This document shows positions 61,442 to 64,000 of a DNA stretch of 64,000 bases, piece after piece. The notes beneath the pieces were generated by a model. It had not been told where the DNA came from. It made no database searches and worked only from the letters and a program-made list of their open reading frames with translations. Origin of the DNA: Pullulanibacillus pueri (GTDB lineage Bacteria > Bacillota > Bacilli > Bacillales > Sporolactobacillaceae); assembly GCF_014639255.1 (NCBI RefSeq), contig NZ_BMFV01000021.1, positions 16,763 through 80,762 of the forward strand. Direction: 5' to 3'. Both the position numbers and the translations under genes were made by a program. Numbering within the stretch: position 1 is the first letter of the stretch; each line of letters begins with the position of its first letter.

Positions 61442-62431
61442 ATGACAACGATTGAAGATGTTGCTAAGCTTACGGGATATTCACGGGCTACGGTCTCTAG
61501 GGTCATTAACAATTATCCTTATGTATCTGAAGAGAAAAGAAGAAAAGTACTTCAAGCGATGGAACAGCTTGGCTATGTTCCTAATTCAATTGCCCGGCAA
61601 TTGCGCACCCGAATAAACGAAACGATAGGGGTATTGATCCCTAGACTTTCAAATCCGTTTTTTAGCAAACTTGTTGATTCCATGGAATCAATTGCTGCTG
61701 AGAATGGATTCCAAGTCATTGTATGCCAAACGCGATCCGAAAAGAGTCGTGAACTTTTATACCTTAACTGGTTAAAAACACGGCAGATGGGTGGTGTGAT
61801 CATGGCATCCAGTGAAAATGATTGGGATGTTATTAAGGAGTACAGGGCGTTTGGTCCAATTATCTTTTGCAATGAATATCCTCCTCATACTGAGGCCCCG
61901 ATTATTTGTCTCGATCAACATAAAGGAGGATATATTGGGACAAAGCATCTTATTGAGCGCGGTCATACTAAAATTGCCCACTGCTATGCTGGCAGCCAAT
62001 TTACGAATATTAGAGAACGTTTCACAGGTCAAAAGCAGGCCTTAGAGGAATGTGGTCTTGAACTTCGTGAGGAATGGATTTTTAAGGACGCCTATGATAC
62101 CCAAGATGGCAGACGCATTTACTATGAAATGATGGCACTGGAGAATCGTCCCGATGGTGTGTTCACAAGCAGTGATGAGGTTGCTTTAGGGATCCTGGCT
62201 GAGGCGAGAAAAAATCATACAAAAGTTCCCGAGGAATTAGCTGTCTTGGGATTTGACGATCAACCGATCGCAGAATTGGTTTATCCAAGTATTTCTACCG
62301 TTCATCAACCTGTAGAGAAAATGGGTAAAGCGGCGATTGAACTAATGATTAGCCTGCTAAAAGGGGAGCGAGAGCCTAGGCAACAAGTCATTGAACTCCC
62401 ATTGCATCTGGTTATAAGAGAGTCTACTTAA
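61442..62431 (+). CDS. LacI family transcriptional regulator of the galactomannan-type cluster
   Basis: A canonical LacI helix-turn-helix (TIEDVAKLTGYSRATVSRVINNYPYV) and hinge (VPNSIARQLRTR) precede the sensor domain (IGVLIPRLSNPFFSKLVDSMESIA, LGFDDQPIAELVYPSISTV). The size is normal at 329 residues. ATG 61442 follows AGAGGAGGA and starts right at the HTH, so the in-frame upstream codons from 61391 are rejected. Operators with the same half-sites occur in its own promoter, before the next ABC receptor gene (62451) and, more weakly, before the MFS (59542) and mannosidase (56816) genes, suggesting a local regulon. Confidence 0.92.
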   Translation: MTTIEDVAKLTGYSRATVSRVINNYPYVSEEKRRKVLQAMEQLGYVPNSIARQLRTRINETIGVLIPRLSNPFFSKLVDSMESIAAENGFQVIVCQTRSEKSRELLYLNWLKTRQMGGVIMASSENDWDVIKEYRAFGPIIFCNEYPPHTEAPIICLDQHKGGYIGTKHLIERGHTKIAHCYAGSQFTNIRERFTGQKQALEECGLELREEWIFKDAYDTQDGRRIYYEMMALENRPDGVFTSSDEVALGILAEARKNHTKVPEELAVLGFDDQPIAELVYPSISTVHQPVEKMGKAAIELMISLLKGEREPRQQVIELPLHLVIREST

Positions 62432-62450
62432 GATTTTTATATGTTTCATT

Positions 62451-62464
62451 TGAAATCGTTTACA
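62451..62464. promoter_or_regulatory. Operator (LacI/CcpA type) before the sugar ABC operon
   Basis: TGAAATCGTTTACA fits every defined position of the consensus and lies 35 bases before the receptor start codon. Confidence 0.75.
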
Positions 62465-62498
62465 ACCGAGAAATGGAAAATAAGGAGGAAATGGTGAT

Positions 62499-63800
62499 AT
62501 GAAAAAACTGAGCTTTTTAATGGTTATTGTCTTAGCATTTGGTCTTATATTAACGGCATGTTCATCATCAAAGGATGATTCATCAAGTTCATCAAGTGAT
62601 GGGGGAAGCAAGGATTCTAAGGATAAAGATGTTACACTCGTTTATGCTCGTGGTAAAGATACAACCGATGCAACAAAGTCGATGATTGCAGCATTTGAGA
62701 AGGAACATCCAAATATTCATATTAAAGTTCAAGAAGAGCCTAATGATACAGGTAAACAACATGACGCCTATGTCACTGCTTTTAATGCTAAATCTTCAGC
62801 TATTGATGTTATTAATATGGATGTGGTTTGGCCAGCTGAATTTGCTCAGGCAGGCTATACTTTACCCCTCGATCGTTTTATTCAACAAGATAATGTTGAT
62901 CTCAGCCAGTATAACAAAGGGGCTTTAAGTGCTGCTCAGTTCAATGGTAAACAGTGGGCTTTACCAATCTTCATTGATGCAGGTGTTTTATTCTATCGCA
63001 CTGATCTTGTTAAATCACCACCGAAAACATGGGATGAGCTTATTGCTGACGCTAAGAAATTCCAAGGGAAAAATGGAACAAAGTATGGCATGGCTTTACA
63101 AGCAAAGCAGTACGAAGGTCTCGTTTGTAACGCTGTAGAATACCTTGGCAGCTATGGCGGCGCGTTTGTCGATAGTAATGGTAATGTAGCTGTTAACTCT
63201 CCAGAAACAGTAAAAGGTCTAAAAGAATTGAAAAAGGTTGCTGTTGACTCAGGCATTACCCCAGATAATGTGACGAACTTTGAAGAAACAGATACAGATA
63301 ATTCCTTCGTCGAAGGACAAACGGTGTTTGCACGTAACTGGCCATATATGTGGGCAGATGCTAATGATAAAGACAAGTCAAAAGTCGTAGGTAAAGTTGG
63401 CGTTGCAGCAATTCCAGCCGGTGATAAGGGTTCTGCCTCTGCTCTTGGTGGTTGGCAAATGGGGATTAATAAATACTCCAAGCACCCACAAGAGGCTTGG
63501 GAATTCCTTAAATTCATGACAGGTAAAGAAGGCGAAAAAATTCAAGCTATTAAAGGCGGTAGTGCACCGGCCATTATGAGCTTGTATCAAGACCCAGATG
63601 TGCTTAAAGCTAATCCATTCTTTAAAGAAAAAGGATTTACCGACGCTGTTGCCAATGCAACGTCTCGTCCAGTCGCACCTAACTATCAAGAAATTTCAAG
63701 TATTATTCAGATTCATGTGTCTAAAATGTTGGCAGGTCAAGAAACACCAGAACAATCGGCCGCTAATATGGAAAAAGAAATGAAAGCTGCAATGAAATAA
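62499..63800 (+). CDS. Sugar ABC transporter substrate-binding lipoprotein (trehalose/maltose type)
   Basis: This family-1 extracellular receptor has lipobox LTAC (Cys21) followed by a long Ser/Asp/Lys-rich linker. Core segments include VTLVYARGKDTTDATKSMIAAFEKEHPNI, INMDVVWPAEFAQAGYTLPLD, ALPIFIDAGVLFYRTDLV and LGGWQMGINKYSKHPQEAWEFLKFMTG, as in the ThuE/TreS/maltose group. The length of 433 residues is normal. The permease gene follows after 108 bases with a stable hairpin between. Substrate specificity is not readable; the nearby GH36 and beta-mannosidase genes suggest manno- or galactosyl-oligosaccharides. Confidence 0.92.
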   Translation: MKKLSFLMVIVLAFGLILTACSSSKDDSSSSSSDGGSKDSKDKDVTLVYARGKDTTDATKSMIAAFEKEHPNIHIKVQEEPNDTGKQHDAYVTAFNAKSSAIDVINMDVVWPAEFAQAGYTLPLDRFIQQDNVDLSQYNKGALSAAQFNGKQWALPIFIDAGVLFYRTDLVKSPPKTWDELIADAKKFQGKNGTKYGMALQAKQYEGLVCNAVEYLGSYGGAFVDSNGNVAVNSPETVKGLKELKKVAVDSGITPDNVTNFEETDTDNSFVEGQTVFARNWPYMWADANDKDKSKVVGKVGVAAIPAGDKGSASALGGWQMGINKYSKHPQEAWEFLKFMTGKEGEKIQAIKGGSAPAIMSLYQDPDVLKANPFFKEKGFTDAVANATSRPVAPNYQEISSIIQIHVSKMLAGQETPEQSAANMEKEMKAAMK

Positions 63801-63811
63801 AGCTTTAAAAA

Positions 63812-63841
63812 CATTGGCCTTCAAACTATTGGAGGCCAATG
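63812..63841 (+). other. Intercistronic hairpin after the binding-protein gene
   Basis: CATTGGCCTTC (63812-63822) pairs with GGAGGCCAATG (63831-63841), 11 pairs including one G-T, with no T run. It is the third hairpin in the window that separates an ABC receptor gene from its first permease gene. Confidence 0.65.
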
Positions 63842-63908
63842 CATTTGAAACGAAGGACGTAGTCGTAGACGTCCATGTTTGATCGTTTATTAAAACGAGG
63901 TGTTAAAG

Positions 63909-64000
63909 ATGAAGAGGACGAAAGTGCAGCGTAGAAATTCAGACTGGAAAGCCGCCTACCTGTTAATGGCGCCGGCTCTGATCTTAATTTTTGTCATCGC
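63909..64000 (+). CDS. Sugar ABC transporter permease, N-terminal fragment (cut by window)
   Basis: ATG 63909 follows GAGGTG, and the frame runs open to the window end, encoding MKRTKVQRRNSDWKAAY followed by LLMAPALILIFVIA. A basic N-terminus leading into a first membrane helix with the phrase LMAPALI is typical of MalF/UgpA-type permeases. Its position after the receptor gene agrees. Only about 30 residues are visible. Confidence 0.8.
   Translation, partial: MKRTKVQRRNSDWKAAYLLMAPALILIFVI

Overview
The window looks like chromosomal DNA from a low-GC, endospore-former-type Bacillota (order Bacillales). The grounds are AAGGAGG-type ribosome binding sites, frequent TTG and GTG starts, a SAM-I riboswitch ahead of metNIQ, a LipM-type octanoyltransferase next to lipA, a DUF2512 protein and CcpA-type cre sites. 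A sedolisin protease would suit an acid-tolerant genus such as those in Sporolactobacillaceae or Alicyclobacillaceae, but that placement is a guess. I see no rRNA, tRNA, phage, transposase or CRISPR.

Layout. 0-2.4 kb: a truncated amine oxidase gene, a Ca2+/H+ exchanger and a degenerate intergenic repeat. 2.5-11.4 kb: a peptide-utilisation island with a sigma-54 activator, a divergent M20 dipeptidase, and an oppABC-asparaginase operon without ATPase genes. Both the dipeptidase and the opp operon have a clear -24/-12 promoter. 11.7-14.5 kb: an alpha/beta-hydrolase-like protein fused to a SARP-type DNA-binding and BTAD module, which has lost its nucleophilic serine, and a BASS transporter. 14.8-20.3 kb: a complete dipeptide/oligopeptide ABC operon (D-F-A-B-C). 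20.4-23.6 kb: fructokinase, 6-phosphogluconolactonase and an ArsP-like permease. 24.2-30.6 kb: a second amine oxidase, metNIQ with its riboswitch, and lipM-lipA. 31-40 kb: secreted sedolisin, L,D-transpeptidase-like protein, DUF2512 protein, Na+/solute symporter with a small partner, ABC-F ATPase and a C39-like lipoprotein, separated by repeat-rich spacers.

40.5-64 kb is devoted to sugars. A LacI regulator with a perfect 18-bp palindromic operator precedes two xylose-isomerase-like TIM-barrel proteins and a Gfo/Idh/MocA oxidoreductase. An ArsR-type regulator precedes a 35-bp palindrome, a cre site and an operon of sugar ABC transporter, GH2, UlaG-like metallo-hydrolase and GH127. Then come a GH36 alpha-galactosidase, a GH2 beta-mannosidase, an MFS transporter, a second LacI regulator with operators in its own promoter, and the start of another sugar ABC transporter. 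No MsmX-type ATPase is present, so both sugar transporters presumably borrow a shared one.

The most unusual items are the nucleophile-less hydrolase/SARP fusion, the paired sigma-54 promoters of the peptide island, the GH127/GH2/UlaG-like operon, and several families of dispersed non-coding repeats with conserved hairpins in the intergenic spaces.
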